From Ochotona curzoniae (taxonomy: Eukaryota; Chordata; Mammalia; Lagomorpha; Ochotonidae), in the NCBI RefSeq assembly GCF_017591425.1, contig NW_024464918.1:26626001-26690000 (forward strand): 64,000 bases of DNA, written 5' to 3'. Shown in pieces: positions 34,501-43,896 of this stretch. The translations under genes and the position numbers were made by a program. Below the pieces are notes generated by a model that did not search any database, was not told where the DNA came from, and worked only from the letters and a program-made list of their open reading frames with translations. Position 1 is the first letter of the stretch. Each line of letters begins with the position of its first letter.

Positions 34501-37500
34501 GTCCACCATCTCTGCTGCCATGCAGACCGAGTAGGTGCCATGTTTCCGGGGCTGGGCCGGTCATTGTGGTCTGGGTTCCTGGGACCCGGAGCCAGAGCTG
34601 TGAGGCTGGGGGTGAGTGGATGCACAGAGTGCAGCCGTGGTTCTTACATTCAGTCTCAGTGTTTTATGGTTATTTGGGTGTTGATTTTCCTTTTGTCTGA
34701 GAAGAGGGAGACACACATGGGCTCATTGCTTAGAGCCTCGAGTCCAATCTGGATCTTCCACGTGGCTATCAGGAACTCAAGTACTTGATCCAGGACCGGT
34801 GTGGTGGCATAGTGGATAAAGGCACCACCTACAGTGCCAGCATCCCGTCTGGGCACTGGTTCAAGTCTTGACAGCTTTGTGTCCTATTCAGCTCCCTGCT
34901 AATGGCCTGGGGAATCGACAGACAGCCTGAGTGCCCCGGGCCCCTGCACCTGTGTGGGAGACCTTGGAGAGAATCCTGGCACCTGGCTTTGGTTTGCCCC
35001 AGCCCTACTAACCATTCTGGTTGCTTGGGGAGTGAACCAGCAGATGAAAGACCTTGGTCTTCCCATTTTTCTGTGTAACTCTCTTTCAAATGAGCAAAAT
35101 TGATTTTTTAAAAAAACATCTATTTATTTTATTGGGAAGGCAGATGTACAGAGAGGAAGATCTTCCGTCCGATGAATCACTCCCCAAGTGAGCGCAGTGG
35201 CCGGTGCTGTGCTGATCTGAAGCCAGGAGGCAGGAACTCCTTTCTCCAGGTCTCCCACGCGGGTGCAGGGTCCCAAGACTTTGGGCCGTCCTCGACTGCT
35301 TTCCCAGGCCACAAGCAGGGAGCTGGATGGGAAGTGGAGCTGCCGGGATTAGAACCAACACCCATATGGGATCCCGGTGCATTGAAGGCGAGGACCTTAA
35401 CCATTATGCTATCGTGCCGGGCCCCGATTTTTATTTTTTGAGCCTGGTCTGGAAGCATGCACTGCGTGTGGAATGGCTTATCCTGGGTGGTTTCTTTACT
35501 GCTCTGTCGGACGCTGGTCCTCAAGTTTGCATTTCAGATGCTGAGGGAAGTGACAGGTTTGTTTGACGATATCCAAGCCCGGAAGACACACAGTCCAGGT
35601 AGCTCTCCCGAAGCCGCCCATCGTTGGTTTTGGCTCATGTTCCTGTACTTTCCTCTTTGGCTAAATGTACACTGCTCAGGTTTCTTTTTATTGCTTGAAA
35701 GGCAGAGTTCGAGAGGAACGGAGAGACAGATCTTCAGCCTTAAATGCTTGCAAAAACGGGCTGGGCTGGCTGGGTTGAAGCCAAGATCCTCCCACGTGGC
35801 AGGAACTCTGGTGCCTGGGCCGCCATCCGCCGCCTCCCCGGTGTGCTCACTGGCGCAGAGCAGGGACTCCAGGAGCTCCCGTGGGGGCTGTCAGCATCCT
35901 AGGCACTGGCTTAACTTGCTGTGCCACAGTGCCTGCCCCTGTTTGTTTGTTTGTTGTTGTTGTTGTTAATGGGAAGATAGACATAGAGTATTGATTATTT
36001 GATGGGGGCCAGTGCTACAGCACGGTAAGCTAGGCTAAGCTTCTGCCTGTAGTGTTGACATGCTGTATGGGCGCTGATTTAAGTCCCAGCTCTTTCATTT
36101 CTGACTCTGATCCCTGCTGGTGGCTGGAGAAGCACCACAAGACGGCCCAAGTGCTTAGGCCCCTGCACCCATATTGAAAACTGGAAGAAGCTCTTGGCTT
36201 CTGGCTTCAAACCTGTCCAGCTGAAGCCATTACGGCCATCTGGGGGGTGAGCCAGTGGATGAAAGATTTCTCTGTCTCTCCCTTGCTTCTGTGATTCTAC
36301 CCTTCAAATAATAACAATGAGAAGTCTTCAAAAATTTTTATTTATTGGGAAGGTGGAGTGACGGAGAGACAGAGCATGAGCTTACATTTGCTGGTTCACT
36401 AGGTGCTCTCGGCAGCTGGCAGCGGGCTAGGGTGAGGTCAGGAGCCGAGCACTCCATCCTAGGCTCCCAGTGCGTTAGCCGGGAGCTGGGTCACCAGGAG
36501 AGCAGCCAGGACTAGAACCAGCACTCTGTGTAGGATGTTGGCATGTCCTCACCACTGTGCCCCATGCCGTGGCTACTGGGGAGAGTGAGTGGGTCCTGGT
36601 ATGTGGAGTGGACGCCCTAGGAGGAGGGCAGAGGGCCAGCAGCTTCTTAGCTCTTCCCCGGTGGGCCTGAGGTCCGTGACACAGTGCATCTCGCCTTCTG
36701 GCTTCGATGGGGAGGTCGGCAGGCCTGGTCACCTTCGGTTTGCTCAAAGCCCCCCTCTGCTTGCCCGCAGCCATGCTTCCTCAAGGACTGGGAGATGCAC
36801 GTCCACTTCAAAGTCCACGGCGCAGGCAAGAAGAATCTCCACGGAGACGGCATCGCCTTGTGGTACACCCGGGACCGCCTGGTGCCAGGTGGGCCGTGCT
36901 CGCTCAGGGATCACTGCTCAGCCCCCGGGAGGTGGGAGCAGATGGGGCGCACAAGTGGGCTGACCCTTCTGTGCATCTGCCTCCCGCTGTCCCATGCCCT
37001 CCTGTGAGGAGACTGCTGCTCCTTGTCCGTGAAGCTTCTAGAAGGGAGAGCAGCTGGATCCTGCAGTATGCACTATACCTGGGGGTGGCGGTGGGGGCAA
37101 GAGTTATTTTTAAAAAGTTTTTCTTAGCTCCTGGTTGGTTGGTTCTTGCTTGCTTGTTTGACAGGGGTAGAGGGAGAGGCAGAGAGTACCAGCTCTCTCC
37201 CGGGCGCATCAGCAGGAAGCTGGATTGGAAGTGTGGAGCAGCCATGCTTTGACCTAGGCCCCTGTTAGAGGTGGCGGCTCCGACATGGAATGTTCCAAGG
37301 GGAGGCCTAACGCATTGTGCTGCCATGCCCACCACTAGGATGCTTTTAAAAAGGCAAAACTGGGTGCCAGCAACCACAGGTCTGCCCCAGGATTTGGGGA
37401 CCCAGTAAAACAAAATTTAATGAGGGGAAAAAAAAGGCAGAAATGAAGACTGGAGGTTGCGTGTGGCTCTCGGAATCTTGTGTCTGCCTGTAGCTCTTCC

Positions 37501-40500
37501 CCACCGTGGGTGGCCGGGACTCGGGGGCCACAATCCCTCTGCAGGGGTTTGTCCGCAGCTGGCTCTGTGTGTCACACACCACTGACCTGTGTACGTGGCT
37601 GGGGGCCTGTTCCTTGTGGCACGGCATCCCACGCCCCTGGGAACAGCCTCCCGCTGCCTGCCTCCACCTTCCCTTGAGAGGTGCCGGCTCCTGGGCGGAT
37701 GGCTGGTGGACCCTCTGCCCCGCCACCCGCAGGCCACCTCTGGCCTTCCAGGGGCCAGGGACACCTCTGATGTCTCCCATCATGAGATCATCTCCTTATA
37801 AAACTCTAGGGCCCGTATTTGGAAGCAAAGATAACTTCCATGGCCTGGCCATCTTCCTGGACACATATCCCAACGATGAGACCACTGAGGTAGGAGAGGA
37901 AGGCCTTGGCAGTTGGCTAGAGGGTGGGCCCTGGACTTGTCCCTGGTCCCCTGCACACAAGGAGCCTCCAGGGGTTGGTGTGGGTGCTCTGCCCCTCCCA
38001 CTAGCAGGGCTGCAGGCAGGGGTTGGCGTGGGTGCCCTGCCCCTCCCACTAGCAGGGCTGCTGGTGGAGTAACCGGTGTCTTGGTCCCAGCGCGTGTTCC
38101 CGTACATCTCGGTGATGGTGAACAATGGCTCCCTGTCCTACGACCATAGCAAGGACGGGCGCTGGACTGAGCTGGCGGGCTGCACAGCCGACTTCCGCAA
38201 CCGGGATCATGACACCTTCCTAGCCGTGCGCTACTCTCGGGGCCGTCTGACGGTGAGCCAGCGCGAGGCAGGGCGGCCATTGGGGCCCGCCTGGGGGATG
38301 GGGAGGGGGCTAGTGGACCTGTGGCCATGCTGATGTGCTGATGGCTTCAGGTGATGACCGACTTGGAAGACAAGAATGAGTGGAAGAATTGCATTGACAT
38401 CACAGGGGTGCGCCTGCCCACCGGCTACTACTTTGGAGCCTCTGCTGGCACCGGCGATCTGTCTGGCAAGTTCAGATTCACCCGTGGTTGGCGGGGGCTT
38501 GGGGAAGGAGAGAGTTGTAGCTGCCCAGCCTGTGTCTTCCTACCTGGGAGGGGGGGTGGCGACACGGAGAGGTGTCCCTGGTCTGGGGGCAGAAGGGGTG
38601 GTCCCTGCCCAGCCTGTGTCTTCCTGGTCTGGGGGCAGTTTCTGAAGGATTTGACCACCTTCTGGTCTTCGTACTAAGCTGGCTTCCTTTTTGCTGTCAT
38701 CTGTAGATGTTGGGATACTGGCCCCTTTAGTAGAGGTGGTGGCTTTAGATTGGACCCTATACATTTCCAGATCCCCTCTCTTGCTGCCCTGCGTACTGTG
38801 TAGACCCCAACCCCGATTGTCTCCACACAGCCTGGCTGAGCCCGCGGAGCTTGGATGAGGTCACGCTGTGCTTGGAGCTCTGGGTGGCTGCTCTCCCAGG
38901 CTGGGTCAAGGGCACAGTCGCCTTGGCCCTGCTGCCAGCCATCACACTCCACCACCACCCCCCCGCCCCCGGCACCTCTGCCCATGGCTCTCCTTGCCCC
39001 CTGCTCCCAGCGGCCTCGAGCAGCTCTGTGAACACATCTTCCTGTCTCCAGCCTGCCAGCTATCTGCTGGTTCACTCAATTACCACGATAGTTAGGGCTA
39101 GGTCAGGCTGAAGCCAGGAGCCAGAAGCTCCTTCCAGGTCTCCCACATGGGCCCCAAGGGTCAGGCCTTCTTCCTGTTTTTCCAGGTTCATTGGCAGGGA
39201 GGGATTAGAAATTGGCACTTGGGCATGCTCAAACGGGTACTCACGTTGCAGATGGCGACATACCCTGCTACGCCATGATGCTGGCTCCTCTCTGCCAGCC
39301 TTCGTACTTGCTGTTTCTCCTTCATCTCCTTTGAGTGACTCCAATGTCACCGCCTCCGTGGGGTCCTCCCTGATTGCCTCATGTACCTGGATACCTTGTC
39401 AGCTCCTGGAGCCCTCCCCACTCCCTTTCTCAGCTTTGCTTCTTGTAGCATTTATCATTGGCCCTGGGGTACCCCCCTCCCCCAAGTTGTCAGCTCCCTG
39501 AAGTCAAGATCTGTCCCATTCGGCCCACAGTGGTGAGTGGGGTGTCTCCAGCTCACGTGGGCCACCAGGCCCGGTTGGCACTAGGTGGTGACTCTGGGCT
39601 GTGGCTCATAGTCCTACCAGGGACACTTGGAAGGCCCCAGGCCTGGAGCCATCTCCTGCTGTCCATTACAGGCCGCCTGTCACCTGTGGGCACTTGGGTA
39701 CACTGGGTCCCCTGAGTGCCCGTCGTTCTGAGGATTTGCTTAGCTATTTTTGGTGGGGACGTTTCACCTGTGTGACCCAAAGCAGAGAGAGTGGCCTCAT
39801 CAGCTGTGCCCTGCTGCCAGCCTCGGTGTGACTGCCACAGGCCACTCCTGTCTCCTCTGGGTCTCCATCCCCCGGCCCCGGCCCCGGCCCCCGCTCCCTC
39901 TGGCTGCTCTGGTACCTGCGCTTCACCTGCTGCTGTGAAGTGTGTGGCCTCAGAGGGTCAGCAGGCCGCGGGAGGGCGCTCTCGGGGGCGGCCGGGAGAG
40001 GCCCAGCAGGGGGAGGGCGGCTGCAGTGTGAGGCTGTCGTGGCAGGTGCGAGTTCTGTTGGGTAGGTAGTGGCCACTCCCTCTTGAGCGTTCATGCAGTT
40101 TTCCTCAAGCTGCCCCACCAGAAGCAACAGAGCACACACAGACCTGGGGCCTGCTGCAGCTGGCGTCTCCCTGCAGCCACAGTGCCCGGGGCCTCGTGCA
40201 CACTGGGCCATTAGCTGCCCTGCCCCTGTCCTGTGGCCACAGTGCCCAGGGCCTCGTTTGCCCTGAGCCATCAGTTGCCCTGCCCCGCGGCGCTGACTCC
40301 TTGCTCTGTAACTCTTCCTTCACCATGCCCAGAGAACCCAGGGCCTTTCCCCTGAAGCTGGTGGTTCACTGAGCGTTCAGCTGCACAGAGTGGCTGGGAC
40401 CCATGTCACGGCCTCACTCTTCTCATCATTTATTTATGTATTATTTTTCCCTGACAGTTCCATTCTTTTTTGATTGTTTAAAAAAATTTTTTTGAGGGGG

Positions 40501-43500
40501 CCTGGCATGATGGCTAAAGTCCTTGCCTTGAATGCACCAGGATTTCTTAATGGTTCTAATCCCAGCAGCCCTGCTTCCCATCCAGCTCCCTGCTGGTGCC
40601 CTGGGAAAGCAGTCAAGGACAGCCCAAATCCTTGGGACCCTGTACCTGCATGGGAGACCTGGAGGAAGTTCCTGGCTCCTGGCTTCAGATTGGCGCAGCA
40701 CTGGCCATTCTGATCACATGGGGAGTGAATCATCAGCTGGAAGATCTTCCTTTCTGTCTCTCCTCTCTGTATATTTGACTTTGCAATAAAAATAAATAAA
40801 TCTTAAAACAAAATTTTTTTTAATTGGAAAGTCAGATACACAGAGAGGAAGATCCGTTGACTCAATGCCCAAGTGGCCACAATGGCTCCAGTCGAAAGCC
40901 AGGAGCCTCTTCCGGGTCTCCCACACAGGTACAGGGTCCCAAGGCCCGGGGCTGTCCTCACCTGCCCTCCCAGGCCACAAGCAGGCAGCTGGATGGGAAA
41001 TGGAGCTGCTGGGACATGAACTGGTGCCCATATGGCATTGCAGGCCGCAGCTCTACCCGCTCCACAGCGTCGGCGCCACCCTCCTCTTCTTTGAAGTGAG
41101 GTGACAGTTTGCTTGCCCGGGCTTGCTCCTCTGGTGTAGTTAGCTGATGGTATCTGGGGGCTGGCCCTCAGCTGGGTGCCAAGTTGTGTGTCTGCATCAT
41201 GTGTGGGGTCTCTGACAGCTCACCCCCTGCCTCCAGAGGGTCCAGCTTCTCCAGCAGCCCTCCAGCCGTCACGCTGGGCCTCATGTGCCCTCTAGACACT
41301 GCACCCCTAACAGCATGTCTCCATTACATGCTGCGCTCTCACTTGTCCTGATAACCGGGCCAAGTGGCCAGTCTCATACCCTTTTTTTTTTTTTTTAATT
41401 TTGACAATCCTTACAAATGTAATTGGGGTAAAAAAGGTTCAAGGCCTAAAGGGGGATATAGAGGAAGAAGCCCCACCCAGTTTTCCACCCACCCTAAGTC
41501 CCGGATGTGGGGCATGCTCTGAGATACTCGATCAAGTGGTTCCAGTAGTTCACCATTCATGGGTTGCTGCCAGTCTCGCCACTCCAAGCACGATGTGGTC
41601 GTTGAAGAGTCCATTGATTGACACAGTCCCTTCTAGAGTCTCCATTTGCCCAGTCTCATACCCATTTTACAGATGATGAGGTAAGGTGCAGAGAAGCTTG
41701 CAGGCACGAGCTGTAGAGCAGGGCCTTCTTCTTGGGAGGCCCGCCTTCTTTTCCTTTCCACTCTGCCCCCTGCCTGCTTCGTTAGTGGGGAGCTGGGGAG
41801 GCACCTAGCCCCTGGAACACTGCCGGCCTGGGGGCTGGAGGCACCCTAGAGGGAAAGTGTCCCCTCTGGGGGAGCCCCACAGCCTCTGCGGGGAATGGCA
41901 GTAGCTGGGGCCCGGCCGTCACAGGTTCCCTCTGGCTCCCGCAGACAATCATGACATCATTTCCATGAAGCTGTTCCAGCTGATGGTGGAGCACACGCCC
42001 GACGAGGAGAACATCGACTGGACCAAGATCGAGCCCAGTGTCAACTTCCTAAAGTCACCCAAAGGTGTGTGTGGGTACAGCCTGCCCGCCGGGGCCTTGG
42101 GGACCACGTGGTCCATCCACGCCGGCCTGGGCCTGGGCTGGGCCCCAACTCCCAGACTGCAGCCCAGGTCTGATCCGTTCGGCTGCATCTTTTGGTGAAG
42201 CTGCGGGAAGCAGTCTTCAGTTTTCCCTGATCGGCACGCCGTGGCCGTGCTGTTCAGCTCATCAGCCAATGTGAGGGGTTCGGGCCGCCCAGCCTAGCCC
42301 ACTGTGCACCTCCCGCATGTGGCCCAGCCCCTGAACCCACTGGGTCTCAGGGAAAGAAAGGGAGGCAGGGCTGCAAGATGGTTGCTGGTCCTTGCCGCTG
42401 TGCCGAGGAGCCTCCATTGAGCCGCCCGTGGCAGGACTGTGTGCGGAGAAGCCCTGCCCGGAACCCTGCTTGTGCCCACAGCTGGAGCAGGCCAGGCAGC
42501 AGGGCTTGGCACACCTAGGCCAAGTCCCTAGCCCAGTGTCTTCCTACTCTAGAAGCTGGATGCCATGTGTGTGCCACCTTCCTTCTGGGGGCCGGGCATA
42601 CGGGGCACCATCACACACCCTCCAGCTTGGTGGCTTCTGGGTTCTGAGCGTTTTCAGAGCTGTCATCTGCTTTGCTTCCAGCACCCTCCGCCTGGTCCAA
42701 GAACTAACTGGTTCTTAGACTCGCTGGCTGGATGTGGGCTGGGTGCTGGGTGCTAATGATATGAGGGCCAGGTGGACCCTGCACCTGGGATTCAGCCAAG
42801 TGAGGTGGAGAAGGGGTCTGAGGTTACCCAGGGCTGAGCCTCCTGCCAGGGAGGTACCCTGCCCAGGCACCTGCTTCAGCGAGTGGCCCGAAGCGGGTCA
42901 CTGCTTCCGCTGTGCAGGCCAGAGCCAGTGGTGAATGAGGGGCGGCAGGCCGGCAGGGTGAGGTGGTGTGGGGAGGTGTTTGCCTGTGGCTAGTGCCCTG
43001 CTGGGTGGGCTGCGGGGACATGGTCAAGGGACAAGGTTGGGGGCTGAGCCTGAGCCAACCCCTAGTGTTGAGAGCCTGAAGGCTGTGGGTGGCGGGAGGT
43101 GGAGTTATGGGCAGACTCTGGAAGGGGAGAGCTGCCCCCCAGTGCGTGTGGTACCCCAAGGTCCTGCCTGTGTGAGGCTGGTGCCCTGCAGGATGAGGCT
43201 GGGACAGGGGCTAGGGTGTGCAGCTGCAGGCACGCGCAGCTCTAAGCAGAGGAGCTCTGGGCAGGCTTATCTCTAAAGATGGGGACCTCAAGACGGGGCT
43301 CATCTCCAGGGCTGCCACAGGGAACCGCCAGACCTTGGTTTCTGGGGTCCTTGGTCCCAGTAAGATTGTCACTTTTGAGCCCCTGCCCTGCCACTGTGGA
43401 TGTCAGAGCTCGGCTAGGATGGGGTTCACTTGATCTCTGACCCTCTCCTGAGGCTGGGAGCAGGAAGCAGGTGCTGTGCCAAGTCCCCTATGCTGGCCTG

Positions 43501-43896
43501 CTGGACCTCAGCGAAAGAAAGGGAGGCAGGGCTGCAAGATGGTCGCCTGGTCCTTCCCGCTGTGCCGAGGAGACTCCATTGAGCCGCCCGTGGCAGGACT
43601 GTGTGCGGAGAAGCCCTGCCCGGAACCCTGCTTGTGCCCCGAGACAGGTGGCAGCCCCAGGCCTGGGCGGGGCTGTGTCCAGGAGCCCAGCCTGGCAGCC
43701 GTACCCACTCTGACTCCTCTCCCCTTCTCCCTCAGACAACGTGGACGACCCCACGGGGAACTTCCGCAGCGGGCCTCTGACAGGCTGGCGAGTCTTCCTG
43801 CTGCTGCTGTGCGCGCTGCTGGGCATCATCGTGTGCGCCGTGGTGGGGGCCGTGGTGTTCCAGAAGCGGCAGGAGCGGAACAAGCGCTTCTACTGA
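31309..43896 (+). CDS. LMAN2: LMAN2 / VIP36, vesicular integral membrane lectin (whole CDS span, 8 exons)
   Basis: Type I membrane L-type lectin that binds high-mannose glycans (calcium dependent) and cycles between ER, ERGIC and cis-Golgi, aiding glycoprotein traffic and quality control (family knowledge). Eight exons sum to 1068 nt, 355 codons plus TGA (human 356). Residues 1-43 are a long signal peptide with a VFLLLL core; the mature chain should begin near DITDGN. The lectin domain covers about 51-278 and includes the GKKNLHGDGIALWY strand and one N-glycosylation sequon at Asn182 (NGS). A membrane helix at about 322-344 is followed by the cytoplasmic tail QKRQERNKRFY, whose basic/aromatic end is a sorting signal. 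The start ATG lies in a CpG island. Intron 6 uses a GC donor. Confidence 0.98.
31657..31775 (+). CDS. LMAN2: LMAN2 exon 2
   Basis: Acceptor CCACAG; encodes GVGSSSMPLWDFQGSTMLTS...GSIWNHQ, the first strands of the lectin sandwich. Intron 1 is only 155 nt. Donor GTGAGG. Confidence 0.97.
31835..32440. repeat. GC-rich VNTR in LMAN2 intron 2
   Basis: Imperfect units built from CCCTGCTCGCACCCC, CCTCCAGCAGCC, GCGTGCTGGAC; larger units of roughly 120-240 bp recur (GAGCGTGCTGGATGCACTTG at 31923 and a near copy at 32146). Confidence 0.85.
32800..33072 (-). mobile_element. C-SINE, old diverged copy
   Basis: TATTATTTTACTTGAAAGGC to GGGATGCCAGTCCTGCTGC. Confidence 0.75.
33700..33895 (+). mobile_element. 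L2-like fragment
   Basis: GGCCTTTGTACCTGTTGTTC, GTGAAGTGTCAGC, CACTCAGAGAGTACTTCCGA keep L2 3' order. Confidence 0.5.
34791..35100 (+). mobile_element. C-SINE, diverged, near full length
   Basis: ACCGGTGTGGTGGCATAGTG to TTTCAAATGAGCAAAATTGA. Confidence 0.85.
35103..35425 (-). mobile_element. C-SINE, full length, inverted to its neighbour
   Basis: AACATCTATTTATTTTATTG to GCTATCGTGCCGGGCCCC. Confidence 0.92.
35680..35940 (-). mobile_element. C-SINE, old diverged copy
   Basis: TTTTTATTGCTTGAAAGGC to GCCACAGTGCCTGCCCC; followed by a short TTG/TTTG simple repeat. Confidence 0.75.
36005..36312 (+). mobile_element. C-SINE, old diverged copy
   Basis: GGGGCCAGTGCTACAGCACG to CTTCAAATAATAACAATG. 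Confidence 0.8.
36335..36565 (-). mobile_element. C-SINE, old, internally deleted
   Basis: TTTTTATTTATTGGGAAGG to ACCACTGTGCCCCATGCC. Confidence 0.75.
36771..36888 (+). CDS. LMAN2: LMAN2 exon 3
   Basis: Acceptor CCCGCAG; encodes PCFLKDWEMHVHFKVHGAGK...YTRDRLVP plus one base. Donor GTGGGC. Confidence 0.97.
37100..37332 (-). mobile_element. C-SINE, old remnant
   Basis: ACAGGGGTAGAGGGAGAGGC to GCATTGTGCTGCCATGCCC, heavily diverged; in LMAN2 intron 3. Confidence 0.55.
37810..37889 (+). CDS. LMAN2: LMAN2 exon 4
   Basis: Acceptor CTCTAG; encodes GPVFGSKDNFHGLAIFLDTY and on to PNDETTE. The Asp in FLDTY lies in the sugar-binding region of L-type lectins. Donor GTAGGA. Confidence 0.97.
37971..38066. 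repeat. 48-bp tandem duplication in LMAN2 intron 4
   Basis: Two nearly identical 48-bp units (GGGGTTGGTGTGGGTGC ... ACTAGCAGGGCTGC) side by side, just upstream of exon 5. Confidence 0.9.
38091..38252 (+). CDS. LMAN2: LMAN2 exon 5
   Basis: Encodes RVFPYISVMVNNGSLSYDHS...VRYSRGRLT and carries the NGS glycosylation sequon and probable metal/sugar-binding residues of the lectin site. Donor GTGAGC. Confidence 0.97.
38351..38465 (+). CDS. LMAN2: LMAN2 exon 6
   Basis: Encodes VMTDLEDKNEWKNCIDITGV...GTGDLS plus one base. The only frame-preserving donor is GCAAGT at 38466-38471, a GC-AG intron. Confidence 0.96.
39060..39292 (-). mobile_element. C-SINE, old 3'-truncated copy
   Basis: CTGGTTCACTCAATTACC, GGAGCCAGAAGCTCCTTCC, ACGCCATGATGCTGGCTCC. 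Confidence 0.7.
39305..39540 (+). mobile_element. L2-like fragment
   Basis: CTCCTTCATCTCCTTTGAG, GCATTTATCATTGGCC, GTCAGCTCCCTGAAGTCAAG follow L2 3' order. Confidence 0.6.
40170..40290. repeat. Low-copy tandem duplication in LMAN2 intron 6
   Basis: Two copies of CCACAGTGCCC(G/A)GGGCCTCGT... followed by GCCATYAGYTGCCCTGCCCC. Confidence 0.8.
40497..40812 (+). mobile_element. C-SINE, full length
   Basis: GGGGCCTGGCATGATGGCTA to AATAAATAAATCTTAAAAC. Confidence 0.92.
40813..41055 (-). mobile_element. C-SINE, 5'-truncated, inverted to its neighbour
   Basis: TTTTTTTTAATTGGAAAGTC to GCCCATATGGCATTGCAGG. Confidence 0.88.
41383..41660 (-). mobile_element. LINE-like 3' end (copy 3)
   Basis: T-run, then sequence parallel to 745-1060 (GGTTCAAGGCCTAAAGGGGG vs GGGTCAAGGGCTAGAGG; GATGTGGGGCATGCTCTGAG). 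Poly(A) end at 41383 on the minus strand. Confidence 0.6.
41945..42064 (+). CDS. LMAN2: LMAN2 exon 7
   Basis: Acceptor CCCGCAG; encodes DNHDIISMKLFQLMVEHTPD...VNFLKSPK plus one base, the end of the lectin domain and the stalk. Donor GTGTGT. Confidence 0.97.
42345..42478 (+). repeat. Intronic duplicated segment, copy A
   Basis: Contains GGCAGGGCTGCAAGATGGT and GGACTGTGTGCGGAGAAGCC; nearly identical to 43507-43639. Confidence 0.93.
43507..43639 (+). repeat. Intronic duplicated segment, copy B
   Basis: Same orientation as copy A, about 1.16 kb downstream, only a few differences by eye. Confidence 0.93.
43736..43896 (+). CDS. LMAN2: LMAN2 exon 8 (stalk, membrane helix, tail)
   Basis: Encodes DNVDDPTGNFRSGPLTGW, a hydrophobic helix FLLLLCALLGIIVCAVVGAV and the tail FQKRQERNKRFY, then TGA at 43894-43896. 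Confidence 0.97.

Larger units (their letters stand above)
31776..36770 (+). other. LMAN2: LMAN2 intron 2
   Basis: A 5 kb intron with a GC-rich VNTR (31835-32440), six or more C-SINEs in both orientations, and an L2-like piece (about 33700-33890). No exon of another gene is seen. Confidence 0.8.
38466..41944 (+). other. LMAN2: LMAN2 intron 6 (GC-AG type)
   Basis: Starts GCAAGT and ends CCCGCAG. It holds an old C-SINE, an L2-like fragment, two low-copy tandem duplications (near 38510 and 40170), an inverted C-SINE pair at 40497-41050 and a LINE-like tail (41383-41660). Confidence 0.85.
42065..43735 (+). other. LMAN2: LMAN2 intron 7
   Basis: A 1.7 kb GC-rich intron without SINEs. About 135 bp is present twice (42345-42478 and 43507-43639); otherwise unique. 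Confidence 0.8.
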
